64,000 nucleotides of DNA from CAYRJD01 sp965212125 (lineage in GTDB: Bacteria; Actinomycetota; Acidimicrobiia; Acidimicrobiales; Poriferisodalaceae), in contig OZ243045.1 of the NCBI GenBank assembly GCA_965212125.1, positions 1,736,001-1,800,000 of the forward strand, given 5' to 3'. Below the pieces are notes generated by a model. It worked only from the letters and a program-made list of their open reading frames with translations. It was not told the DNA's origin and made no database searches. Positions 30,161 through 38,214 of this stretch are shown here, piece by piece; within the stretch, counting starts at the first letter, position 1; the number at the start of each line of letters is the position of its first letter. The position numbers were made by a program, and so were the translations under genes.

Positions 30161-31000
30161 TTACTCAGCCGCCGCGGCTCGCACGGCCCAGACGGCCAGG
30201 TCGCGGCGATGCAGGTGATAGCAACCCAACCCGAACAGAAGCGCGGAAAAGACGGCTAACAGCGCCGGGCGCAGCCGCACGTTGCCGAGATCTCGCACCA
30301 TCACGACCGAATAAACCGGGGCGGACGTGTCGATTTCGCTGACCGGCAAAACGATGGTGCCCTCGTCATCGACCAGGTTGGGGTCAATCTGATTGACCGG
30401 CGCAAACGGCTGGATTTGCACCACCGCGTAGTTGGTGTGGGCGCGGCTTGGCACGAAGTACTGCGTTATGGCGTTGTCGGGGATGCCCAAAGCGCGGTAG
30501 CGCTCGCCGCCGGTTATGAGGATGCGATGCGTGTGATAGTCGGTGGGCGCCCTGAAAATGCAAGAGTTTGTTGGCTCTAGGCGGCGCGGGTCGGCATCGG
30601 AACAAGCGACGTGGCCGTCGGCGGCGGATTGGGCACCGGCGTCGTTGGAGATCTGCCAGGCTCCCGGCGGGTTTTGGGTTGGGCCGAAGGCGGCTAGCAC
30701 CTGAACTTCCTCAACCGGCACGGTCGCAGGGTTGGTGGTTACGTGCGTGACCTGCCAGTCGGGGGCGGTGCCAATCCAGCCGATGCCGAACACCCACCAA
30801 ACGATCGCCATTAGCAACATCCAGCCCCACAGGCCGGTCCAGGCGACAAGGAAACCGAGGCGGGTGCCGAGGTTGGTGGCGAGCAGCAGATAGATCGAGC
30901 CGCACAGCACGCCGACCGAGATGATGACCGCCAGGTAGCCGGTAATGACCGGGTCCCAACTGACGATGCCTAGCAGAGAGCGCAGGGTTGCTTCGGTCAC
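30161..31000 (-). CDS. Membrane protein of unknown function in the cytochrome bc cluster
   Basis: 279 residues; I do not recognise the family. Two hydrophobic segments lie at about residues 18-40 and 46-75, then a large Pro/Asn/Asp-rich polar domain, and one more helix at about 248-265. This predicts a soluble domain of ~170 residues on one side of the membrane. It shows no haem, Cys-cluster or enzyme motif. The start overlaps the diheme cytochrome c stop (ATGA), so it is translated with the bc complex and may be an accessory subunit or assembly factor. Confidence 0.7.
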   Translation of the reverse strand: MTEATLRSLLGIVSWDPVITGYLAVIISVGVLCGSIYLLLATNLGTRLGFLVAWTGLWGWMLLMAIVWWVFGIGWIGTAPDWQVTHVTTNPATVPVEEVQVLAAFGPTQNPPGAWQISNDAGAQSAADGHVACSDADPRRLEPTNSCIFRAPTDYHTHRILITGGERYRALGIPDNAITQYFVPSRAHTNYAVVQIQPFAPVNQIDPNLVDDEGTIVLPVSEIDTSAPVYSVVMVRDLGNVRLRPALLAVFSALLFGLGCYHLHRRDLAVWAVRAAAAE

Positions 31001-32169
31001 TGGCTGTCCCCTTCGTCTTCGCCGCTGTCGCCGGCGGCATCGCTGTCGACTTCGCCGACCCCAGTATGCAGTCGCTCAAAGTTCAGGGCCGCCTGCTCAT
31101 CGGGATCAAGGCTGCGCTCATACTCCGCGATGGCCGTAATTTCTTCTTGGGTTAGCACACGCCCAAACCCCGGCATGCCGTAGTTGCCGAGGCGAGCGAA
31201 CTCCCCGTAGGCGACATTGTCTTGGGCGCCGTTGGTGATGAAGGTGACGTGATCTTCAATTTCGGGGAACAGTCGCTCCAGGCTGACGCCATTCAACGCA
31301 GGTCCGTAGCGTCCCGCACCGGCCGGGCCGGGCAGCACTTCAATGGTGCCGCCGTTGTTTGGCAGATTGGCTGGACCGAGTGCCGGCCAGCGAGGCGTGT
31401 GGCAGCGTGCGCAATGCAACTCAAACAGAACTTGCCCTTCGGATTTTTCGGGCGCCGCAGCCAGCGCGGCTGCCTTGCGGTCGATGGCACGTTCTTGCGC
31501 TTCGGTGTCGGTGATTCTTTCGCGCCATAGCCACGCGGTCAGGTCGGTTATCTCTTGCATGTTGAGCGGACCGCCGCCGTCCAAACCCCAGGCCGGCATG
31601 ACGCCACGCCCGAAGGTGAGAATGTTGATTACCTCTTCAACCTCATCAAGGGTTTCGGCGGCGCTGTCAAAGCGGGTAAACACATCGTTAAGCGACGGCG
31701 CTTCCCAGGTCGTATTAATAAGGAAGGTGTCGCGGTCGGCGATCTGATTGCCGATGTCCAGCACAACCGGAGCGAAACGGGCGCCACCTAAATCTGCGCC
31801 GTGGCAATCAAGGCACTCCAACTCAGCGGCCAGCTCTTCGCCCCGATCGGCTGCCCAGTCGGAAAAGAACTCCTCCGCACCGGCGCGGCGTCCACCCTCA
31901 AGCAGCCAATAAACCGGCAGCACCAGCGCCATGATCAACAGCATCAGCACGCCGAACGCCTGCACTTTTTCTAGCCGTGGGCCTTCCAGCTCGTCGTCGT
32001 CGGGTAGCTGACCACGGTTGGGCGCCAGCTCTATCTCGCTGCCGACCTCATGTTTTGCCTGGCGGATATTGACGAAGACGTAGATGGACCAGCCGACCAC
32101 CACGATGGCCAGCAGCACGATTGCGATTGACCGCTCAGTTGAGACGGCCAGCAAGGTGCCGTTAGGCAC
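30997..32169 (-). CDS. Membrane-bound diheme cytochrome c
   Basis: 390 residues with two membrane helices (about 15-34 and 71-90) and two c-type haem sites: CLDCH at 119-123 with a likely axial Met in RGVMPAWG (191), and CARCH at 253-257 with a likely Met in NYGMPGFG. It sits between the Rieske gene (8-bp overlap) and the membrane protein (ATGA overlap), so it is probably the cytochrome c subunit taking electrons from the Rieske protein. It resembles the role of actinobacterial QcrC, but the two helices before the haems and the long inter-haem segment differ. GTG start at 32169. Confidence 0.85.
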   Translation of the reverse strand: MPNGTLLAVSTERSIAIVLLAIVVVGWSIYVFVNIRQAKHEVGSEIELAPNRGQLPDDDELEGPRLEKVQAFGVLMLLIMALVLPVYWLLEGGRRAGAEEFFSDWAADRGEELAAELECLDCHGADLGGARFAPVVLDIGNQIADRDTFLINTTWEAPSLNDVFTRFDSAAETLDEVEEVINILTFGRGVMPAWGLDGGGPLNMQEITDLTAWLWRERITDTEAQERAIDRKAAALAAAPEKSEGQVLFELHCARCHTPRWPALGPANLPNNGGTIEVLPGPAGAGRYGPALNGVSLERLFPEIEDHVTFITNGAQDNVAYGEFARLGNYGMPGFGRVLTQEEITAIAEYERSLDPDEQAALNFERLHTGVGEVDSDAAGDSGEDEGDSQ

Positions 32170-33040
32170 AGTGTGGGCCTTCTAAACCTTGGCCAGTTGT
32201 ATTGGTGCCGATTGCGGGGCCTTGGATGACGGTGCCGGTGTCAACGGAGAGCACGCCACCTTCAATGATTATGGGGAAGCGATCCATGCCGCGGGGAGCG
32301 GGGCCGGCTCTTTTCTCGCCGACCCGGTTGTACTGCGAGCCGTGGCACGGGCATTCAAACCACTGCGAGCTGGGGCACACGGGAACCCTGCAGCCCAGGT
32401 GCGGGCATTTTTGCCAGAGGGCGACGAAGCCTTGTTCGATGCCATCTAGCACCGAGCCGGAGTAGACGCTTTGGGCGGCGGCTTGGGTTACCGAGTCGGT
32501 TGGGTACGGCTGGATGTAGCACTGCGCCTCTGAGAAGTAGGAGAAGCTGGCCGCCGGGCTGCCGGAATCGATGGCTTCTTCTATTGATGCGATCGTGCCG
32601 ATTTTCACTTTTGCGCCGAAGCCTTTTTGCGGGCGGGGCCACAGGAATGCCAGGTTGGCGGCACCGAACACTGACAAGCCCAGCGTCATAAGAGTGATGG
32701 AGGTGCGATTGAGGAACTGGCGGCGGGTGATGCCGATCTCTTCGGCGTTTGGTGGTGCCCAGGGTTGCATGGAGTCGGGCTCGGGTATTGCGGCTGCGCC
32801 TGCGCCGGAGCGTTCAAGCGCAACCGAGCGTTCAAGGTCGCGTGCTTCGGCGCTGCGGCCAAAGGCGTCGGCGTCGGCGCTGGCTTGTTCGGTTGCGGCC
32901 TGTTGGTCGCGGCGGCGGGTTTCACGAGAGAGACGGCCGAGGCCGGAGACGTCGCTGCGGCGCAACGACACAAACGCAACCACGACTGCCAGCACAACCA
33001 GCGCTGGAATAGCGATGGCGACGATTGTTCCAGTGGACAT
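32162..33040 (-). CDS. qcrA: Rieske iron-sulfur protein of quinol:cytochrome c reductase
   Basis: 292 residues from the ATG at 33040, which follows GAGG at a fair distance. The N-terminus has a helix (about 4-25), then a charged Ala/Arg/Glu stretch, a second helix around ITLMTLGLSVFGAANLAFLW near residue 120, and the Rieske domain with CPHLGC and CPCHGS, the full set of cluster and disulfide residues. A longer frame to 33211 would translate the 15-bp repeats and overlap cytochrome b, and is rejected. Confidence 0.93.
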   Translation of the reverse strand: MSTGTIVAIAIPALVVLAVVVAFVSLRRSDVSGLGRLSRETRRRDQQAATEQASADADAFGRSAEARDLERSVALERSGAGAAAIPEPDSMQPWAPPNAEEIGITRRQFLNRTSITLMTLGLSVFGAANLAFLWPRPQKGFGAKVKIGTIASIEEAIDSGSPAASFSYFSEAQCYIQPYPTDSVTQAAAQSVYSGSVLDGIEQGFVALWQKCPHLGCRVPVCPSSQWFECPCHGSQYNRVGEKRAGPAPRGMDRFPIIIEGGVLSVDTGTVIQGPAIGTNTTGQGLEGPHCA

Positions 33041-33060
33041 AGCTAGGTAATCCTCAACTG

Positions 33061-33135
33061 TTCCCGACGATTCTCGTCTCGGTGGTTCCCGTCTCGGTGG
33101 TTCCCGTCTCGGTGATTCCCGTCCGGGCGGTTCTC
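33061..33135. repeat. 15-bp tandem repeat, about five units, upstream of the Rieske gene
   Basis: GTCTCGGTGGTTCCC occurs at 33076-33090 and 33091-33105 exactly, then GTCTCGGTGATTCCC at 33106-33120 and a degenerate unit at 33121-33135; another degenerate unit precedes them at 33061-33075. The whole array lies in the non-coding gap between the cytochrome b stop (33147) and the Rieske start (33040). Confidence 0.85.
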
Positions 33136-33146
33136 TCTTAAAGCAT

Positions 33147-33965
33147 TCATAAGTGGAAAATGCCGTGCAGACCGGTGTCCCACGGGTAGGTGAAGTTGAA
33201 GCCTTGGCCACGGAAGAACGAACCGATGATTACCAGCACCGCCCAAAACATCAGGTGAATAGTTTGGATGCTGATTGCGAACTTGCGGTCTTCGGGGCGT
33301 TGCGACGGGTTGCGGTCAATGTAGGGGGCGAAGGCGAGCAGCAGCAGCACGACACCGGGGATGGTTACGCCCGCGATCATCGGGTCGAACATCGTTAGCA
33401 GCTCTTGCAGGCCGAGGAAGTACCACGGCGCCTTGGAGGGGTTGGGGGTTTCGTTTTGGTTGGCGAGCTCTAGCAGCGGTGCGTTGATGAACAGCGAGAA
33501 CACCAGCAAGAAGGCGGTAATAAATAGTGCCGCGGTGAACTCGGCTGCTAGCAGGTGCGGCCAGACGTGAACCTTGTCGCCGGGCGACGCCTTGACGTCT
33601 TGGATGGAGCCCGACTTGACCACGGTGAGCAGGCGGTGGGTGTTGCCGTCTGGGCCGGCCATTGACGGCGGGATGATTCGGGGCGGCAGGGTCGCCACGC
33701 CACCGCCGCCGGTCGGTGCGCTGGCTGCTGCGGCTGCGGGTGCGCCGCCGGGCTGCTGGCTTGCTTCGAGCAGCGAGAGCGGGATGGTTTCGCCGTCGTC
33801 AACTTCGGGGGGTGGGGCGGCCGCGGCGGGTGCGCCGCTGGCCGGTGCGCCAGCAGGGGCGTCGCCTGCAGCCGCGTCATCGGCCGGTGCTGCGGGTGCG
33901 CCACCGCCAGCCGCGGCGCGCGCTTCGGCGCTGCGCTTCAGCAGGTGCTCTGGGATCTCGGTCAT
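33147..33965 (-). CDS. qcrB: Cytochrome b C-terminal part, subunit IV-like
   Basis: 272 residues. The first ~95 are MTEIPEHLLKRS followed by an Ala/Pro/Gly-rich linker; the membrane part has three helices matching subunit IV (PetD) of b6f complexes. The Qo-site motif reads APWY in SKAPWYFLGLQEL rather than PEWY. With the upstream gene it makes a split cytochrome b. The N-terminal peptide is nearly the same as that of the divergent cytochrome c at 36054. Confidence 0.9.
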   Translation of the reverse strand: MTEIPEHLLKRSAEARAAAGGGAPAAPADDAAAGDAPAGAPASGAPAAAAPPPEVDDGETIPLSLLEASQQPGGAPAAAAASAPTGGGGVATLPPRIIPPSMAGPDGNTHRLLTVVKSGSIQDVKASPGDKVHVWPHLLAAEFTAALFITAFLLVFSLFINAPLLELANQNETPNPSKAPWYFLGLQELLTMFDPMIAGVTIPGVVLLLLAFAPYIDRNPSQRPEDRKFAISIQTIHLMFWAVLVIIGSFFRGQGFNFTYPWDTGLHGIFHL

Positions 33966-33996
33966 CGCTTGGTCATACTTGTCTTCTTACAGCGGG

Positions 33997-34791
33997 CTAC
34001 AGCGGGCCGGAAATTCCGCCGTCTTTGCGCACTCGCCAAAAGTGAATCGCCATAAATATCACAATGACGAACGGCAACATTAAAACGTGTAACACATACC
34101 ATCGGAGCAGGGTTTCGGCGCCGATCTGCTGGCCGCCGAGCAGCACAAATCTGACTTGGTCGCCGAAGACTGGCGAGAATCCCATCATGTTCGTGCCCAC
34201 CGTTACCGCCCACAGAGATAGCTGATCCCAAGGCAGCAGGTAGCCGGTGAACGACAGCAGCAGCGTGAGCATTAGCAGCACCACGCCGATGACCCAGTTG
34301 AACTCGCGGGGCGCCTTGTAAGCGCCGTGGTAGAAGACGCGCGCCATATGCAAAAACACCGAGATCACCATGAGGTGTGCAGCCCAGCGGTGCAGGTTGC
34401 GCACCAGCAGGCCGAACGCAACATCGGTGTGCAGGCTTTCAATGTCCGACCAGGCAGCGATATCGGTCGGCCGGTAGAAGAACATCAAAAAGATGCCGGT
34501 GACGGTCAGCAATATGAACAGGAAGAAACTGAGCCCGCCCAGGCACAGCGTGTAGCTGACCTTGACCGCGTGCCTTTTCACCTTCACGGGGTGGAGGTGA
34601 TACAGGACGCTGTTCATGACCACGTAGGAGCGGTTGCGGGGGCTGTCGGTGTAGCCCTTGCGGAAGATTGAGCCGGGTCGGAACACCGACGTCCAAAACT
34701 GACTGCCTTGCAGCCAGTCGCCCGCAGCTTGGCTGCCGGATTGGATGCGTTGCGGCAGGGTTTGTTTGGTTTTTTCTACTCCGTTAGCCAT
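33997..34791 (-). CDS. qcrB: Cytochrome b N-terminal part, b6-like
   Basis: 264 residues, four-helix haem-binding core. Axial histidines are His134/His148 (13 residues between) and His235/His250 (14 residues between), the b6-type spacing. Cys83 in TLCLGG lines up with the cysteine that binds the extra haem cn covalently in b6f and Bacillus-type complexes, and the end, RKDGGISGPL, closely follows cytochrome b6. It oxidises quinol on the outer side together with the Rieske protein and the subunit IV-like partner, 31 bp downstream. Confidence 0.93.
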   Translation of the reverse strand: MANGVEKTKQTLPQRIQSGSQAAGDWLQGSQFWTSVFRPGSIFRKGYTDSPRNRSYVVMNSVLYHLHPVKVKRHAVKVSYTLCLGGLSFFLFILLTVTGIFLMFFYRPTDIAAWSDIESLHTDVAFGLLVRNLHRWAAHLMVISVFLHMARVFYHGAYKAPREFNWVIGVVLLMLTLLLSFTGYLLPWDQLSLWAVTVGTNMMGFSPVFGDQVRFVLLGGQQIGAETLLRWYVLHVLMLPFVIVIFMAIHFWRVRKDGGISGPL

Positions 34792-35207
34792 TAAAAGCGC
34801 ATCCCGTATGCGTAGCCGTGGGTGTGCGTGCGGCCGTGGACGTCGCCTTCGGCGGGCGGATTGTTGGTGACGCGGCCAAGGGTGATCACGCCGGTTGGGC
34901 AGCGATCAACGCACAGAGCGCAGCGGGTGCAGACGTCGTCGTCGATGATGAAGATTGCGTTGTCGGTTGGGTCGTGGCCGGGCTGGTCGGCGTCGATGGC
35001 TTCGTCAATGGCTTCGGTGGAGACGTACCAGATGCACTTCCACGGGCAGATGTCAACGCAGCCCTCGCATTGGATGCATTCGGATTGGTCGATGTTTATG
35101 AACTGCTTGGGTTTGACGGCGGCGTCTAGGTAGGCCGCATCAACGGTCTGCAGCACGTAGTCGTCGCGGAACCGCGGCATTGGAGGGTTGGCTTCGTTGT
35201 TTGCCAT
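34791..35207 (-). CDS. Two-cluster ferredoxin in the cytochrome bc operon
   Basis: 138 residues with two [4Fe-4S] motifs: CIQCEGCVDIC-P near residues 44-55 and CTRCALCVDRC-P near 90-101. The spacer between them holds an acidic insertion, and the C-terminus is His/Gly-rich. Overlaps the b6-like gene by one base (TAATG), so expression is tightly linked to the bc complex. Its partner is unknown; it might exchange electrons with the bc complex or with the 11-subunit complex I. No membrane segment. Confidence 0.85.
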   Translation of the reverse strand: MANNEANPPMPRFRDDYVLQTVDAAYLDAAVKPKQFINIDQSECIQCEGCVDICPWKCIWYVSTEAIDEAIDADQPGHDPTDNAIFIIDDDVCTRCALCVDRCPTGVITLGRVTNNPPAEGDVHGRTHTHGYAYGMRF

Positions 35208-35219
35208 GGTGGTGCCTGT

Positions 35220-35654
35220 TTAGTTTCCTCGGATTAGGGGTCGACCGAAATCGGATACCGGCTCGGCGGGAGCTTCGGTTTGATCACGCTTTTGCCACCA
35301 GCGCCACATGAGTAGCAGCCCTGCGATTGCGATGACGTGTTCCACTATGACCACCATGTCGCTCACTTTTTTGAGATCCAGGCGGGTGGGCGGGAACGTT
35401 ATGGGTGCGGTTAGGAACTGCCCTTCGGTGAAGAGGAATCGCTCAACCGACCAGCCCAGCTCGTTGTCGGTGAAGCGCACCCAGCGGTCGGGCACGATGC
35501 CGAAGAGCAGCAACAGCAGCATGAATACGAAGACTGCGCCGAGCATGGCCTCGCCCCAGGTGGTCGGTCGGTCGGTCGGTCGGCGCTTGCCGTATGCAAC
35601 GACAACCCAACCCATGAGGGCCGTAACAACGATTGATGTGCCAAGAGCTGCCAC
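35220..35654 (-). CDS. Small membrane protein of unknown function, first gene of the respiratory run
   Basis: 144 residues. Hydrophobic segments at about residues 5-20, 36-53 and 107-121 suggest three helices, with a polar domain between the second and third. No family recognised. The start is GTG at 35654 with an excellent GGAGGG 9 bases upstream. It begins the long minus-strand run and lies 12 bp before the ferredoxin, so a role with the bc complex is likely. Confidence 0.7.
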   Translation of the reverse strand: MAALGTSIVVTALMGWVVVAYGKRRPTDRPTTWGEAMLGAVFVFMLLLLLFGIVPDRWVRFTDNELGWSVERFLFTEGQFLTAPITFPPTRLDLKKVSDMVVIVEHVIAIAGLLLMWRWWQKRDQTEAPAEPVSDFGRPLIRGN

Positions 35655-36053
35655 TCGTTTTTGCCCTCCGTAGACCTTTACCGATTTTAGTGTCTGACTT
35701 AGCTTGATTGCTAGGCAGTCAAGCTACGCAGTCAAACAGTCAAATAGCGGTGCTGAGATTACCTGCGGAGCGCCCCAAACGCGGCATCCTCAGGCAGCTG
35801 GCACCTGACTAGTGCAAGTTTGCCAGTTTGGCTTGCTTGGCAGGCTTTCCTGGCGGACTTGCTGGCTCTGTTTAGCAGTTGGCTTGGTGTCGCCGCAAAC
35901 AGCGCGTATTGTTGCGGTGCCGCGCGGGTGGTGTTGCGGCGGTGCGCTGGTGTTGCTGCGGAGGTGGTGGCGCGGCGGCGCAACCCACTGCGGCAACCGC
36001 ACGAGTGCTGGTTAGCTGGCACACTGAGAAACTGAGATGACAAGAGGAAAGCA
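35655..36053. promoter_or_regulatory. Divergent intergenic region with repeated TTGACTG elements
   Basis: 399 bp between the minus-strand respiratory run and the plus-strand cytochrome c; I see no gene. It has a perfect 7-bp inverted repeat, AGCTTGA at 35701-35707 and TCAAGCT at 35719-35725, and three copies of CAGTCAA (TTGACTG on the minus strand) at 35716, 35729 and 35737. TAAAAT on the minus strand (35689-35684) is a possible -10 box for the leftward run, but no well-spaced -35 goes with it. The plus-strand gene has AGAGGAAAG just before its TTG start. Confidence 0.4.
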
Positions 36054-36878
36054 TTGACCGAGGTTCCGGACTATCTGCTACAGCGCTCACGTGAGCGGCG
36101 CGTTGAGCTGGGATTGCTTGACGATGATGGTTCGGGTGGCGGCGACGCAGGCGCTGGAGCCGGTGCCGCCGATAGCGGTGGCGCGGCCGCAGCCGGTGGC
36201 GCTGCCGCTGGAGCCGTAGCTGCTACCAGTGCCGCCGAAGACACCGCGGCCGCGATTGCCGCCGCCAAGGCTGACGCCAAGCTGGAAGTTCAGCCCGCGC
36301 CACAACCCGATCCGCAGTGGGTAACGGCGGCTCGCACCCGCCACCGCATTCCGATCTGGGCGTTGCCGGTGCTGTTTGCGTTGCCGCTTTGGGGGTTTGT
36401 TTACGTCAAGCTGACCGAGCCGCCGCCGGAGCCGATAACAGCGATAACCGAAGGCGCCAACACGTATGCGGTGCGGTGCTCCAGCTGCCACGTTGGCGAC
36501 GGATCTGGTTCTGAGGGAGGCGGCGTGGGTCGTCCTCTTTATAACGGCGAGGCGATTGCGACGTTCCCGACGCTGGGCGATGACTTGTTGGAGTGGATCA
36601 AAGTCGGCACAGCGGGCGTGGGGACAGGCAACATTTATGGCGATCCCAACCGGTTGGGCGGGCCACGCATCGCTGGTGAAACGGGCGCAAGCATGCCTGC
36701 CTTTGGCGAGGTGCTGTCCGTTTCTCAGGTCTATTCAGTTGCGCGTTATGTGCGCGAGGTGATCGCTGGCGAAGAGATAACCGACGAAGAGGCCGCTGCG
36801 CGCGACGAGAAGTGGGAGCTTCTGGGTGGCGGCAAACTAGGTGGTGAAGGTGGCGGTGGGGGCGACGGGCACGGCTAG
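36054..36878 (+). CDS. Membrane-anchored monoheme cytochrome c
   Basis: 274 residues. MTEVPDYLLQRS opens the protein, then a ~65-residue Ala/Gly linker, one membrane helix (about 100-119), and a cytochrome c domain with CSSCH at 142-146 and a likely axial Met in GASMPAFGE near 213. The C-terminus is Gly-rich. Start is TTG at 36054 with AGAGGAAAG just upstream; the ATG at 36036 hits a stop after six codons. It faces away from the bc cluster across a shared regulatory region and probably carries electrons from the bc complex to the oxidase. Confidence 0.88.
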   Translation: MTEVPDYLLQRSRERRVELGLLDDDGSGGGDAGAGAGAADSGGAAAAGGAAAGAVAATSAAEDTAAAIAAAKADAKLEVQPAPQPDPQWVTAARTRHRIPIWALPVLFALPLWGFVYVKLTEPPPEPITAITEGANTYAVRCSSCHVGDGSGSEGGGVGRPLYNGEAIATFPTLGDDLLEWIKVGTAGVGTGNIYGDPNRLGGPRIAGETGASMPAFGEVLSVSQVYSVARYVREVIAGEEITDEEAAARDEKWELLGGGKLGGEGGGGGDGHG

Positions 36879-36884
36879 CTGGTT

Positions 36885-38204
36885 CTAGCTGGCAGCCGCC
36901 GTTGCGTCGCTGGTGGCAGCGACCGCCGCGTCAATCACCTCATCTATTACTGCGTCGGTGTGCGCTAGCGAAACAAACAACGCTTCGTAGGCTCCGGGGG
37001 CCAGCGCCACGCCACGCTCAGCCAGCGCATGAAAGAGGCGCGCATAGGTTTGTTCGTCGGTTTGGCGGGCGCCGTCATAGTCGGTAACGCTCGCGTTGGC
37101 GCCGCCGTCGCTGTCGGTTCCGCCATCGGCGCTGCCGCCGTTTCCGCTGCCGCAGTACAACCCGATCAGCGAGCCAACCCGCACAACGCGGGCAACACCA
37201 GCAAGCGCACTCGCCAACCCGTCGGCCAGGCGCGTGGCGGTTGCGGTTAGCTGCTCATAGGCGCCGTCATCAAGCATCCCCGTCGCCGCAAGTCCGGCGG
37301 CAGTCGCCAGCGGGTTGCCCGACAAGGTTCCGGCTTGATACACGGGACCGAGCGGCGCCAAGCTCGCCATCACATCAGCCCGCCCGCCGACCGCACCGAT
37401 GGGCAGGCCGCCGCCGATGACCTTCCCGAAGCAGGCGAGGTCGGGCGTAACGCCAAAGTGTTGCGTCGCTCCGCCGCGGGCGATGCGGAACCCGGTTATC
37501 ACTTCATCAAAAATCAGCAACGCTCCGGCCGCGTCGCAGGCGGCTCGCAGCCCGGCCAGAAATCCATCCACCGGGGCGATTACTCCCATGTTGGCGGCGA
37601 TCGGCTCAACGATGACCGCCGCCACTTGCTCATCTAGCTCGGGCACGACGTTGTAGGGCGCAACGATGGTGTCGGCGACGGCTGAGTCCGGCACGCCCGC
37701 CGACCCCGACAAGCCCAGGGTGGCGATGCCGCTGCCGCCGGCCGCCAGCAAGGCGTCGCTGTGACCGTGGTAGTTGCCGGCGAACTTGACGATGCGGTTT
37801 CGTTTTGTGTAGCCGCGGGCGATGCGCACTGCGGTCATGCCGGCTTCGGTGCCGGAGCTGACCAGCCGCACTTGGTCGATGCCGGGCACACGGTCGCAGA
37901 TGACCTCGGCTAGCTGAACTTCGGCGGCGGTGGGGGCGCCGTAGGAGGTGCCGGCGGCTGCGGCTGCGGTGATGGCTTCGGTGATTTTCGGGTGGGCGTG
38001 CCCGCAGATGACGGCCCCATAAGAACAGACAAGATCGATGTAGCGCTTGCCTTCGGTGTCTATTACATATGGTCCGTTGGCGGAGGCGACGAAGTAGGGG
38101 GTGCCGCCGACCGAGCCGAATGCCCGCACCGGTGAGTTGACCCCGCCGGGGATTAGGCGTTGGGCTTGGGCGAACAGGGCGTCTCGGCTGTGTGGCTCGC
38201 TCAT
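36885..38204 (-). CDS. hemL: Glutamate-1-semialdehyde 2,1-aminomutase
   Basis: PLP enzyme that makes 5-aminolevulinate from glutamate-1-semialdehyde in the C5 haem pathway. 439 residues. PLP lysine is Lys261 in CFGKVIGGG; other landmarks are GGVNSPVRAF near residue 20, SSGTEAGMTAVRIAR near 117-130 and FDEVITGFR near 232. A ~30-residue Gly/Ser/Asp insertion with repeats lies near residue 350. Last gene of the hemACDL operon, converging with the cytochrome c gene 6 bp away. Confidence 0.96.
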   Translation of the reverse strand: MSEPHSRDALFAQAQRLIPGGVNSPVRAFGSVGGTPYFVASANGPYVIDTEGKRYIDLVCSYGAVICGHAHPKITEAITAAAAAGTSYGAPTAAEVQLAEVICDRVPGIDQVRLVSSGTEAGMTAVRIARGYTKRNRIVKFAGNYHGHSDALLAAGGSGIATLGLSGSAGVPDSAVADTIVAPYNVVPELDEQVAAVIVEPIAANMGVIAPVDGFLAGLRAACDAAGALLIFDEVITGFRIARGGATQHFGVTPDLACFGKVIGGGLPIGAVGGRADVMASLAPLGPVYQAGTLSGNPLATAAGLAATGMLDDGAYEQLTATATRLADGLASALAGVARVVRVGSLIGLYCGSGNGGSADGGTDSDGGANASVTDYDGARQTDEQTYARLFHALAERGVALAPGAYEALFVSLAHTDAVIDEVIDAAVAATSDATAAAS

Positions 38205-38214
38205 GTTGCCCCGC

